Shown here one piece after another: positions 1-5,315 of a stretch of 5,315 bases of DNA. The notes under the pieces were generated by a model, which was given only the letters and a program-made list of their open reading frames with translations, was not told the origin of the DNA and made no database searches. Every line of letters begins with the position of its first letter. The first letter of the stretch is position 1. Where the stretch lies: the NCBI GenBank assembly GCA_044359175.1, contig JBIKMO010000301.1, positions 1 to 5,315 on the forward strand, given 5' to 3'. The translations under genes and the position numbers were made by a program. This stretch comes from UBA4615 sp044359175. GTDB lineage: Bacteria > Pseudomonadota > Gammaproteobacteria > Burkholderiales > Burkholderiaceae_E.

Positions 1-462
1 CGCGCTGCGGAACGAGAACACCCGCTCCTTCGCACGGCTCTTCTCCTCGTCGCGTCGCGCCCCGCCGAAGGCGACGTCGAACCGGTACTTGTCCAGTGCC
101 TGCTTCAGCGCCTGGGTCTTCATGATGTCGGTGTGCACCGCCGAACCGTGCGTGAAGGGATTGACGCCCTGCGCGACCCCCTCCTTGTTGGTGTAGACGT
201 GCAGTTCCAGTCCGAGTTCGCGAACCAGCCGGTCGCGGAACGCGTACATGTCGCGGAACTTCCACAGCGTGTCGATGTGCATCAGCGGGAAGGGTGGCAG
301 CGCTGGGAAGAACGCCTTCATCGCCAGGTGCAGCATCACCGCGCTGTCCTTGCCGATCGAGTACAGCATCACCGGCCGCTCGGCCTCGGCGACGGTCTCG
401 CGCATGATGTGGATGCTCTCGGCCTCAAGGCACTGCAGATGAGTGAGCCTGGGCGCGTTCAT
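1..462 (-). CDS. cysD: Sulfate adenylyltransferase subunit 2 (CysD), N-terminal half, cut by the window edge
   Basis: CysD is the catalytic small subunit of bacterial ATP sulfurylase. With the GTPase CysN it converts sulfate and ATP to adenylylsulfate (APS) in the cytoplasm, the first step towards PAPS for sulfation or cysteine synthesis. The visible 154 residues are in frame to base 1. They start MNAPRLTHLQ, close to E. coli CysD, and carry the PP-loop SIGKDS (residues 35-40), PFPLMHIDTLWKFR (57-70), NPFTHGSAVHTD (101-112), MKTQALKQALDKY (114-126) and FGGARRDEEKSRAKER (132-147), all hallmarks of the family. CysD is usually about 300 residues, so roughly half lies beyond the left edge; nothing suggests it is broken. 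The ATG overlaps the methyltransferase stop as ATGA, and no clear Shine-Dalgarno sequence precedes it, so translation is probably coupled. The YSIGKDS form resembles E. coli CysD and, from memory, NodP-like proteins. A cysN, cysNC or nodQ gene is expected next. Family identity is near certain; the role in capsule sulfation is inferred from context. Confidence 0.97.
   Translation of the reverse strand, partial: MNAPRLTHLQCLEAESIHIMRETVAEAERPVMLYSIGKDSAVMLHLAMKAFFPALPPFPLMHIDTLWKFRDMYAFRDRLVRELGLELHVYTNKEGVAQGVNPFTHGSAVHTDIMKTQALKQALDKYRFDVAFGGARRDEEKSRAKERVFSFRSA
459..462 (-). promoter_or_regulatory. Methyltransferase-cysD stop/start overlap (ATGA)
   Basis: The cysD ATG (462-460) overlaps the methyltransferase TGA (461-459). 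No Shine-Dalgarno-like sequence is visible in the 18 bases upstream, so cysD translation is probably coupled to the methyltransferase. This ties sulfate activation to the capsule operon at the level of translation. Confidence 0.7.
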
Positions 463-1814
463 GACGTGATGCTGTCGTCAGCACGGATCGAGTGGACGAC
501 GACGCCTGGACGGTGCAGCGTTCGACGCCGCCACCAGGGCCCCGAAGGGTCGACCAGGCTACGCACGGTCAGGTGCGTCGCGCCCGCCGCAGCCCCCGTA
601 CCGACGCGCATGCGCGCGTGGGGGCGTAGTTCGATGCGCAGCGGCTCTCCACCAGCGTCCAGCTCGACGCTGCGTGCGATCGGCAAGGGATTCTCGAGCT
701 CCAGCTCGATCATCCGCTCGACCTCTCGCCGCTCGATTGGCCAGCGGGAGCTCTCTCGGGTCCAGCGACCCTCACCGTGCGGCTCGGCCCACGCGTCGGC
801 GAGCTCGGGCGGCAGCCACTGCGTGAGCGGCATGATTCGATTCGGGCGGTACTCGCAGACGTACATTCTGCCGAACAGGCTCGGCGGACAGTCGACTCGG
901 TTGACCGTGAAACCAGCGTGCGCGAACAGCTCGAACAGGAAGTCCTCGGTGAAGCCCAGCTCGAACCAGCGCTGGCGGCGCACCACCGCAACCACCTCGC
1001 TGTGCATCCGCAAGCCCCACGGGTATGGCACCGCGGCGTAAGCGCGTTCGGCGATGGGCTCGCCGGACAGGATCACCTTGCCGCCAGGGGCCAGCAGCCG
1101 AGGCAATTGCCGCACGACCCGTACGAAGTCCAGGCAGTGGTGGAAGCTCTCGTAAAACCACACCAGCTGGTAGCGCTGTTCCGGCCGCGGCGCGTCGCCG
1201 AAGCGGCCCTTGAATGCCGTGAGCGGCACGCCGAAGAACTCGCCCTGTCGGCGCACGTACTCGCAGAATGCGGCCGACACGTCGACCGTGTCGACGTGCA
1301 CCCCCAGTCTAGCGAGCGCGAGTGCGGTCTGCCCGAATCCGGCGCCGTACTCCAGCGCCCAGTCACCAGGCCGCAGACCGCAGTGCTTGAGAAGCATGCC
1401 GGTGGCGATCACATGGTCGGACGCGGCCTCGACCGCACCCGGGTCGCGCCGCACGTAATAGCCCGGGAAGCGCACCGGATCCACCTCGCCGATGTCTGCT
1501 TCCTTCTCGTCACGCTCGACGTCGTAGTCGCGTTCGACGCCGGCGACCAGCCTCCAGAGCCTGCGCTGCTGGTCGGCGTAGGCTTCGCTCAGTGGGTCCA
1601 AGCCTGGCTGAAACCAGTCTGGCAATCGCAGGTGCGCATGGCGCAAGGGCTCCCACGGCCCGCCGGGGGCACCGCATTGCCCAGGCCCGAAGAAGGTCGA
1701 ATGGATCAGCTCGATCTGGTCCGCGTCGAACCAGCCGCTGCGGCCGATGCGCTCGACCGCATCGCTGCCGATCAGCGCGTCCACCGCGTGACGCATGCCC
1801 GCGACCAGCGTCAT
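459..1814 (-). CDS. Class I SAM-dependent methyltransferase of the capsule locus, with extra N- and C-terminal regions
   Basis: This 451-residue cytoplasmic protein probably methylates a sugar or other group of the capsule glycan, using S-adenosylmethionine. The Rossmann methyltransferase core spans about residues 130-310: motif I is LEYGAGFG (154-161), an acidic residue ends strand 2 in VDTVDVS (174-180), YQLVWFYESFHHCLDF (215-230) fits strand 4 and its loop, and LLAPGGKVILSGEP (240-252) is the post-core strand typical of the family. Residues 1-120 form an N-terminal region I do not recognise, with an acidic, charged stretch at 94-112. Residues about 375-451 look beta-rich and may be a separate small domain. 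The start is the ATG that overlaps the glycosyltransferase stop (ATGA). The open frame continues 100 codons upstream, but that part lies inside the glycosyltransferase gene and reads as an arginine-rich shadow. The acceptor cannot be read from sequence; a sugar O-methyltransferase is the best guess. The fold is secure, the substrate is not. Confidence 0.88.
   Translation of the reverse strand: MTLVAGMRHAVDALIGSDAVERIGRSGWFDADQIELIHSTFFGPGQCGAPGGPWEPLRHAHLRLPDWFQPGLDPLSEAYADQQRRLWRLVAGVERDYDVERDEKEADIGEVDPVRFPGYYVRRDPGAVEAASDHVIATGMLLKHCGLRPGDWALEYGAGFGQTALALARLGVHVDTVDVSAAFCEYVRRQGEFFGVPLTAFKGRFGDAPRPEQRYQLVWFYESFHHCLDFVRVVRQLPRLLAPGGKVILSGEPIAERAYAAVPYPWGLRMHSEVVAVVRRQRWFELGFTEDFLFELFAHAGFTVNRVDCPPSLFGRMYVCEYRPNRIMPLTQWLPPELADAWAEPHGEGRWTRESSRWPIERREVERMIELELENPLPIARSVELDAGGEPLRIELRPHARMRVGTGAAAGATHLTVRSLVDPSGPWWRRRTLHRPGVVVHSIRADDSITS
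1811..1814 (-). promoter_or_regulatory. Glycosyltransferase-methyltransferase stop/start overlap (ATGA)
   Basis: The methyltransferase ATG (1814-1812) overlaps the glycosyltransferase TGA (1813-1811). A weak AGG lies a few bases upstream, in GCAGGCG. The overlap fixes the methyltransferase start, even though its frame stays open for 100 more codons inside the glycosyltransferase gene. Confidence 0.7.
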
Positions 1815-3544
1815 GACGCCTGCATCCGGACGCGCTCCAAGAACGCCTGCCACTGCGGCAGGATCCGCTCGGGCACGTACTGGTCGGACACGCGCGCTCC
1901 CTCCTCGACGAGCTGTGCACGGCGTGCGCTGGCCGAGGGCACGAGAAGCCGGCCGACCACGTGCGCGACTTCGTCGACAGAGTACGGGTTGAAGTACTCG
2001 GACGCGGCGCCATACACGTCTCGGTGCACGGGGATGTCGGATGAAGCCACCACGCCGCCGCAGCGCATCGCCTCGACGCCGGAGAAATCGAATCCCTCGG
2101 CGAAGCTCGGGCACACGGTCGCCGCCGCATGGCGGTACAGCACGCGAAGCTCGGCCGCGGGCACGTCCTCCAACAGGTGCAGACCACCGCGTTTCAACCA
2201 GGGCTTGAGCTTCTTCACGATCGCCCCGTGATCCCAGCCGAGCGAGCCTACGAAGACCAGTTGCAGCTTTCGGTCGATCATCGTCCGCAGCTGCTCCCAG
2301 GCGGCCAGCAGCGTCAGGTGGTTCTTACGCGGCTCGATGGTCGACACCATCAGCAGGTAGCGGGGTGCGCGCGCGAGCGGCCCGCGCGACGACTGCGAGA
2401 TCGGCTTGCCGCCGCCGCACTCGGCTGCGATGTTGCGCCGCGTATTGATGATCTCGGCCACGCGCGCCGGTGACGAATCCTCCGCGAAGTAATGGTGCGA
2501 CACCATGTTCGGGATGGTCACTGCGCGTGGCCCAGCCTGCGGGAAGATCGCGACCAGGTCGCGGCGCGTGGCGTCGGACACGCAAGCGAACCACGCGCCG
2601 TCCTCGAGGTTGCGCTTCAGCGCGTGGTAGTGCGACGCGCGGTGGTAGCTGCGGTCGATGATCGTGTGCGGCATCAGAAGCGGGATCGCATCGTGGTAGC
2701 GGACCACCAGCGTCGTGCCCGCGGACACGCGGCCGGGGAACGGCGTCTCGGCAACGACCACGTCGAAGTCCGATGTGTCGAAGCGCGGATACATCGGCCC
2801 GCCGATCATCCGCGTTGCCAGGCCCACCCGGTGCAGCCCGGACCAGGGCACGCGCGCGACTCGGAAGCGCGCCGAAGTGACCAGGTCGAAGTCGGACGTG
2901 GGCAGCGTCTTGGCGAACATCGCACGCCAGACGAAGTCCTTGAACGGCGCGGCGTCGAAGCGGGTCAGTGGCGTCGTCGCGCCGACCATCGTGCCCAGAA
3001 GCATCCGCAGCGGCTGCAGCCGGAGTTGCCACTGGTGAGCACGGTGCTCGGCGCGGCTGGGCGCGGCGTTCGGCTGCAGCGACACCACCAGCCGCGACAG
3101 CCGGTCGATCACCTGGTGCGGCTTCCACGTGGTCAGGTCGCCCTTGGGCAGGCCCTTGGCGATGATCCGGTTGCTGCTCTGGATCAGCCCCTCGACCCGC
3201 GCGGCGGGAAGCCGCGACAGACCCCGGAACAGCAGCCGCGTCTCCTGCGGGATGCCGGCATGGCCGTCGAACGCAGGGCGCATCTCGACGAGGATCCGAA
3301 GCGGCGCATGGCCGCCGAGGGGGATTCGCTGCGGCGCGCCCTCGGGCGTGTCCACCCCAGGTGTCGCTTCGGTCGGAGCCGTTTGCGGCGCGACCGGCTG
3401 GAGTTCGCCGGGTGCGAAGCGTGCGCCGGCCGCAAGCCAGGGGTGCGCCGGCGAGCGCGGCACGGTGTCGGTTGCCGTCACGCCCGCCCTTGTCTGGTCC
3501 GCGGAGCCCGAGTTCCCCAGGGCGACTCGTGTGTATATGCGCAT
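1811..3544 (-). CDS. GT4-like retaining glycosyltransferase (GT-B fold), capsule assembly
   Basis: This 577-residue enzyme probably transfers a sugar from a nucleotide-sugar donor to the growing capsule glycan at the cytoplasmic face of the inner membrane. The C-terminal Rossmann domain is typical of the GT4 family: LLMVSTIEPRKNHLTLLAAW (397-416), LVFVGSLGW (429-437), then FAEGFDFSGVEAMRCGG (481-497), which holds the EX7E motif with E483 and E491, followed by VVASSDIPVHRDVYG (498-512) and YFNPYSVDEVA (517-527). The N-terminal GT-B domain begins near LRILVEMRPAFDGHAGIPQE (82-101) and is long, with ALK/NLEDGAWFACVSDATRRDL (308-330) leading to the linker. Residues 1-80 are rich in Pro, Ala, Thr and Gly and look disordered; most GT4 enzymes begin directly with the equivalent of residue 82. 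The ATG shares one base with the kpsT stop (TGATG) and lacks a clear Shine-Dalgarno sequence, so coupling supports this start, though an internal GTG start cannot be excluded. Donor and linkage are unknown; mannosyl- or rhamnosyltransferase-like activity is only a guess. Confidence 0.93.
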   Translation of the reverse strand: MRIYTRVALGNSGSADQTRAGVTATDTVPRSPAHPWLAAGARFAPGELQPVAPQTAPTEATPGVDTPEGAPQRIPLGGHAPLRILVEMRPAFDGHAGIPQETRLLFRGLSRLPAARVEGLIQSSNRIIAKGLPKGDLTTWKPHQVIDRLSRLVVSLQPNAAPSRAEHRAHQWQLRLQPLRMLLGTMVGATTPLTRFDAAPFKDFVWRAMFAKTLPTSDFDLVTSARFRVARVPWSGLHRVGLATRMIGGPMYPRFDTSDFDVVVAETPFPGRVSAGTTLVVRYHDAIPLLMPHTIIDRSYHRASHYHALKRNLEDGAWFACVSDATRRDLVAIFPQAGPRAVTIPNMVSHHYFAEDSSPARVAEIINTRRNIAAECGGGKPISQSSRGPLARAPRYLLMVSTIEPRKNHLTLLAAWEQLRTMIDRKLQLVFVGSLGWDHGAIVKKLKPWLKRGGLHLLEDVPAAELRVLYRHAAATVCPSFAEGFDFSGVEAMRCGGVVASSDIPVHRDVYGAASEYFNPYSVDEVAHVVGRLLVPSASARRAQLVEEGARVSDQYVPERILPQWQAFLERVRMQAS

Positions 3545-3546
3545 CA
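3542..3546 (-). promoter_or_regulatory. kpsT-glycosyltransferase stop/start overlap (TGATG)
   Basis: The kpsT stop TGA (3546-3544) and the glycosyltransferase ATG (3544-3542) share one base. The 20 bases upstream hold no purine-rich Shine-Dalgarno sequence, so the start probably depends on ribosomes finishing kpsT. This is the main support for the long glycosyltransferase N-terminus. Confidence 0.65.
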
Positions 3547-4221
3547 GTCGAACTGCACGGTGGGTACGGGCGGCTGAACCGCTTCGTAGAAGTCGTAAGC
3601 TTCGTCGACGGTACGGAACTCATGGAGCCTGCCGCCGTGTAACACGCAGGCGCGCTCGCAGTAGGTTTTGACGATCTTCGGGTCGTGCGAGACGAGGATG
3701 AACGCGCGGTCCCGGCGCTTCTGGAACAACTCGACGTGGCATTTGTTTCCGAAGCGTGCGTCGCCCACCGCCATCCCCTCGTCGATCAGGAAGCAGTCGA
3801 ACTCGATCGCCATCGACAGCGCGAACGCGAGTCGCATCGTCATCCCGACCGAGTAGTTGAGCACCGGCTCGCGAAGGTACAGGCCGAGCTCGGTGAACTC
3901 CTCGACGAACGGCAGCAGCGGCTTCCAGTCGACGCCGTAGATCCGGCAAACGAATTTCAGGTTGTCGATGCCGGTTAGGTGGGCCTGGAACGCGCCGGTG
4001 AAGGCGAGAGGCCACGACACGCTCATGCCGCGGTGGATTCGACCCGCGGACGGGTTCTCGGCACCGGACAGCAGCCGGATCATCGTGCTCTTGCCTGAGC
4101 CGTTGCGCCCGAGGATGCCGACGTTGCGGCCGCGCTCGAGCGTGAAGTCGATGTGGTCGAGCACGCGTCGGCGGCCGTGCCGCACGCCGTAGTCCTTGCA
4201 GACCGCCTCGAGGCGAATCAC
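3544..4221 (-). CDS. kpsT: Capsular polysaccharide ABC transporter ATPase (KpsT/CtrD/BexA type)
   Basis: This is the cytoplasmic ATPase that, as a dimer, powers export of the finished capsule chain through the KpsM channel. From the start chosen here (225 residues) it has Walker A GRNGSGKST (38-46), a Q-loop glutamine near Q79 in LAFTGAFQ, the ABC signature as NYSVGM (122-127), Walker B FDCFLIDE (141-148), the D-loop AVGDARF (151-157) and the switch histidine in LVSHD (H179). SVSWPLAFTGAFQ and the SIxFDxxxxDE...AVGDARF pattern are typical of KpsT, CtrD and BexA. It ends soon after the nucleotide-binding domain, so it lacks the carbohydrate-binding C-terminal domain of O-antigen Wzt proteins, which favours capsule over O-antigen export. 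The start is the GTG at 4221-4219, which overlaps the kpsM stop as GTGA and gives the family-like N-terminus (M)IRLEAV. A second in-frame GTG at 4239 would add six residues. The stop overlaps the glycosyltransferase start. Function is very secure; the start is less so. Confidence 0.95.
   Translation of the reverse strand: MIRLEAVCKDYGVRHGRRRVLDHIDFTLERGRNVGILGRNGSGKSTMIRLLSGAENPSAGRIHRGMSVSWPLAFTGAFQAHLTGIDNLKFVCRIYGVDWKPLLPFVEEFTELGLYLREPVLNYSVGMTMRLAFALSMAIEFDCFLIDEGMAVGDARFGNKCHVELFQKRRDRAFILVSHDPKIVKTYCERACVLHGGRLHEFRTVDEAYDFYEAVQPPVPTVQFD
4218..4221 (-). promoter_or_regulatory. kpsM-kpsT stop/start overlap (GTGA)
   Basis: The kpsM stop TGA (4220-4218) overlaps a GTG (4221-4219) that is in frame with kpsT. 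The overlap supports translational coupling of permease and ATPase, and it decides the preferred kpsT start over the GTG 18 bases upstream at 4239. The codons are read directly; which GTG is used is inferred. Confidence 0.6.
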
Positions 4222-5006
4222 TTGCCGCCCCGGCGCCACGCGGCGTCCCGCAGCACGAACAGTCCGGCGAACGACAGCACCAGGTTGCAGACGACCAGGA
4301 ACGGCACGTCGTAATGGGTGCGGACGATCGCACCGAAGAATCCATCGCGCACCATCTCCACGCCATGGACCATCGGCAGCATCAGCACGACGTCACGACC
4401 CGCCTGCGGCAGCCAGTCGACCATGAATGCCGCGCCCGACAGCGGGAACAGCAGGTATGAGACCGGATGCCACAGGCGGTCGACGACCTCGCTGTAGGCG
4501 GTCACCGCCCCGATCGTGATCGCGAGCGCGCCACCGAACCAGCACAGCAGCGCCCAACCTCCAACCACGGTCAGCAGGTCGACCGGCGGCTCGATCCACT
4601 CGAGTGCGAGGAACACCATCGTGAGCACAATGAACGAGCCGGTCGCACCGACCACCTCGAGCACGATCCGTGTGACGAATACGTCGAGCACGCGCACGTT
4701 GCGGTGGTAGAGCAAGTTCAGGTTCTGTTGGATGCCGCTGTTGCAGCGGCCGACCGTGTTTCGCCATACCAGCACGGACGAGTAGCCGGTGATCGCGAAG
4801 GCAACGATCGGAAGGACCGACCCGTGGTTCATATCGGCGGCACTCCACAGCGCCGCGACTCCGAGGGTGAAGATCATCGGTTCTCCGATGAGCCACAGCA
4901 CCCCCAGGTTCTCCCGTCCGAACCTCGTGATCACCTCGCGCATCAGCAGCGCATACAGCACCTGCCGCTGAATCTGCAGCGACCGCATGAACGTGGTCTG
5001 TGTCAT
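4218..5006 (-). CDS. kpsM: Capsular polysaccharide ABC transporter permease (KpsM/CtrC/BexB type)
   Basis: This 262-residue integral inner-membrane protein forms, as a dimer, the channel through which the capsule chain is exported, driven by KpsT. It matches the ABC-2 polysaccharide export permease layout: a cytoplasmic N-terminus with the family motif LLMREVITRFGRENLGVLW (20-38), then about six hydrophobic segments near residues 37-57, 63-82, 112-136, 143-170, 181-197 and 233-253. LFPLSGAAFMVDWLP (186-200) and MLPMVHGVEMVRDGFF (209-224) correspond to the conserved region before the last membrane segment of KpsM. E. coli KpsM is about 258 residues, so the length fits. The ATG at 5006-5004 lies 13 bases after the kpsE stop, with a G-rich stretch (GGGCGGG) just upstream as a weak ribosome binding site. 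The frame stays open to a TTG at 5048 inside kpsE, which is less likely, and a second ATG lies at 4988. The stop overlaps the kpsT start. Confidence in the family is high. Confidence 0.95.
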   Translation of the reverse strand: MTQTTFMRSLQIQRQVLYALLMREVITRFGRENLGVLWLIGEPMIFTLGVAALWSAADMNHGSVLPIVAFAITGYSSVLVWRNTVGRCNSGIQQNLNLLYHRNVRVLDVFVTRIVLEVVGATGSFIVLTMVFLALEWIEPPVDLLTVVGGWALLCWFGGALAITIGAVTAYSEVVDRLWHPVSYLLFPLSGAAFMVDWLPQAGRDVVLMLPMVHGVEMVRDGFFGAIVRTHYDVPFLVVCNLVLSFAGLFVLRDAAWRRGGK

Positions 5007-5022
5007 CCCGACCCGCCCATCA
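5003..5022 (-). promoter_or_regulatory. kpsE-kpsM junction with a five-codon bridging frame
   Basis: The kpsE stop TGA (5022-5020) shares its last base with an ATG (5020-5018). This opens a five-codon frame, MGGSG, whose TGA (5005-5003) overlaps the kpsM start ATG (5006-5004) as ATGA. A ribosome that ends kpsE could in principle restart at the first ATG, stop five codons later and restart on kpsM. The same bases hold the G-rich stretch that would act as the kpsM ribosome binding site, so the small frame may be chance. The overlaps are seen directly; a relay role is inference. Confidence 0.4.
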
Positions 5023-5315
5023 GTCCGTGTGCTCGCGTACGCTGGCAACCACGAGGCTCAGCACGCCCCAGGCCACCAGCCCCAGCACGAACACGGTCAC
5101 GATCGACCGCACCCGCCGCGGCTCCACCGCATTGTCCGGCAGGTGCGGCTGCACCAGCCGCTCCAGGTACAGCTGCTTCCTCTGCGCTTCGGCCCGCGCC
5201 TGGTCCAGCGCGGTCAGCGCTGCCGCGAGCTGACGGTCGGCGAACGCCTTGTCCAGCACCAGCCGGTCGAACGCCGGCGACTTGCTCACCAGGCCGCCGG
5301 CTCGGCCGAGCACCC
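5020..5315 (-). CDS. kpsE: Capsule polysaccharide export inner-membrane protein (KpsE/CtrB/BexC type), C-terminal end, cut by the window edge
   Basis: Only the last 97 residues are visible; the gene continues beyond the right edge, and full-length relatives are about 350-400 residues. These polysaccharide co-polymerase-like proteins sit in the inner membrane with a large periplasmic coiled-coil part and link the KpsMT transporter to the outer-membrane OPX channel. Within the visible part, residues 15-50 (FDRLV to QRKQLYL) are a charged, alanine-rich helix likely to be coiled coil. It is followed by LERLVQPHLPDNAVEPRR (50-67), the conserved proline-containing segment before the last membrane span. 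A hydrophobic span covers about 71-92 (IVTVFVLGLVAWGVLSLVVA), and the protein ends in a short tail, REHTD, like that of KpsE/CtrB proteins. The frame is open at the edge; a GTG at 5313 is probably internal rather than a start. It lies immediately before kpsM, matching the ctrB-ctrC order. Family assignment is strong given the C-terminus and the neighbours. Confidence 0.92.
   Translation of the reverse strand, partial: VLGRAGGLVSKSPAFDRLVLDKAFADRQLAAALTALDQARAEAQRKQLYLERLVQPHLPDNAVEPRRVRSIVTVFVLGLVAWGVLSLVVASVREHTD

Noticed and set aside
133..1041. 302-codon plus-strand open frame over cysD and the methyltransferase
   Set aside because: It runs antisense across two well-supported genes and becomes a Ser/Arg-rich string without motifs.
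1815..2114. Longer methyltransferase start, 100 codons upstream
   Set aside because: The added residues are an Arg-rich reading of the glycosyltransferase 3' end. The ATGA overlap gives a natural start at 1814.
777..2231. 484-codon plus-strand open frame antisense to the methyltransferase and glycosyltransferase
   Set aside because: Its translation is His/Arg/Gln/Val-rich with no recognisable motif and lies opposite two genes with clear family motifs. Long antisense frames are expected in GC-rich coding DNA.
2492..3577. 361-codon plus-strand open frame antisense to the glycosyltransferase
   Set aside because: The composition is typical of an antisense shadow (Arg, His, Val, Gln), there is no domain, and it is fully covered by the glycosyltransferase gene.
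2325..3623. 432-codon minus-strand open frame overlapping the glycosyltransferase
   Set aside because: It is an Arg/Ala/Pro-rich frame-shifted reading of the same DNA; the GT4 motifs are all in the other frame.
3544..4221. O-antigen exporter ATPase (Wzt) instead of KpsT
   Set aside because: It has no C-terminal carbohydrate-binding extension, and the neighbouring KpsE/CtrB-type protein is specific to capsule export systems.
3620..4366. 248-codon minus-strand open frame overlapping kpsT and kpsM
   Set aside because: It is an out-of-frame shadow; Walker A, signature and Walker B motifs lie in the kpsT frame.
5007..5048. Longer kpsM start at a TTG inside kpsE
   Set aside because: TTG is a rare start, the extra 14 residues do not resemble KpsM, and the ATG at 5006 gives the expected length.
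1..5315. RNA genes, mobile elements, CRISPR arrays, terminators or phage genes
   Set aside because: Coding regions cover all but 13 bases. No repeat arrays, transposase motifs, tRNA-like folds or hairpin plus T-tract were seen.

Overview
The window is a GC-rich, almost gapless stretch of a capsular-polysaccharide locus. All six recognisable genes lie on the minus strand, so transcription runs from high to low coordinates. High GC content, third positions rich in G/C, long meaningless antisense frames and CtrB/KpsE-type export proteins point to a Gram-negative proteobacterium, probably a beta- or gammaproteobacterium. I cannot name the genus from sequence alone.

Layout in transcription order: (1) the C-terminal end of a KpsE/CtrB/BexC-type inner-membrane export protein, cut by the right edge; (2) a KpsM/CtrC-type ABC permease; (3) a KpsT/CtrD-type ABC ATPase; (4) a 577-residue GT4-like glycosyltransferase with an odd N-terminal extension; (5) a 451-residue class I SAM-dependent methyltransferase with extra N- and C-terminal regions; (6) the first 154 residues of CysD, the small subunit of ATP sulfurylase, cut by the left edge. 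The order KpsE-KpsM-KpsT matches ctrB-ctrC-ctrD of group 2-type capsule loci, so an outer-membrane OPX protein (CtrA/KpsD-like) is expected just upstream, outside the window.

The genes are packed tightly. Four junctions have overlapping stop and start codons (GTGA, TGATG, ATGA, ATGA). The fifth, kpsE to kpsM, is 13 bases long and is spanned by a five-codon open frame. There is no room for internal promoters or terminators, so this looks like one translationally coupled operon whose promoter lies beyond the right edge.

Working model: the glycosyltransferase and methyltransferase build and methylate a surface glycan in the cytoplasm, KpsM/KpsT pump it across the inner membrane, and KpsE (with an unseen OPX partner) carries it to the cell surface. 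The most interesting point is that a sulfate-activation gene is coupled directly to this operon. That suggests dedicated APS/PAPS supply and hence a sulfated, and perhaps also methylated, capsule. No sulfotransferase is visible in the window, so this remains an inference. No RNA genes, mobile elements, CRISPR arrays or notable repeats were seen, and no stretch over 300 bases lacks a gene.
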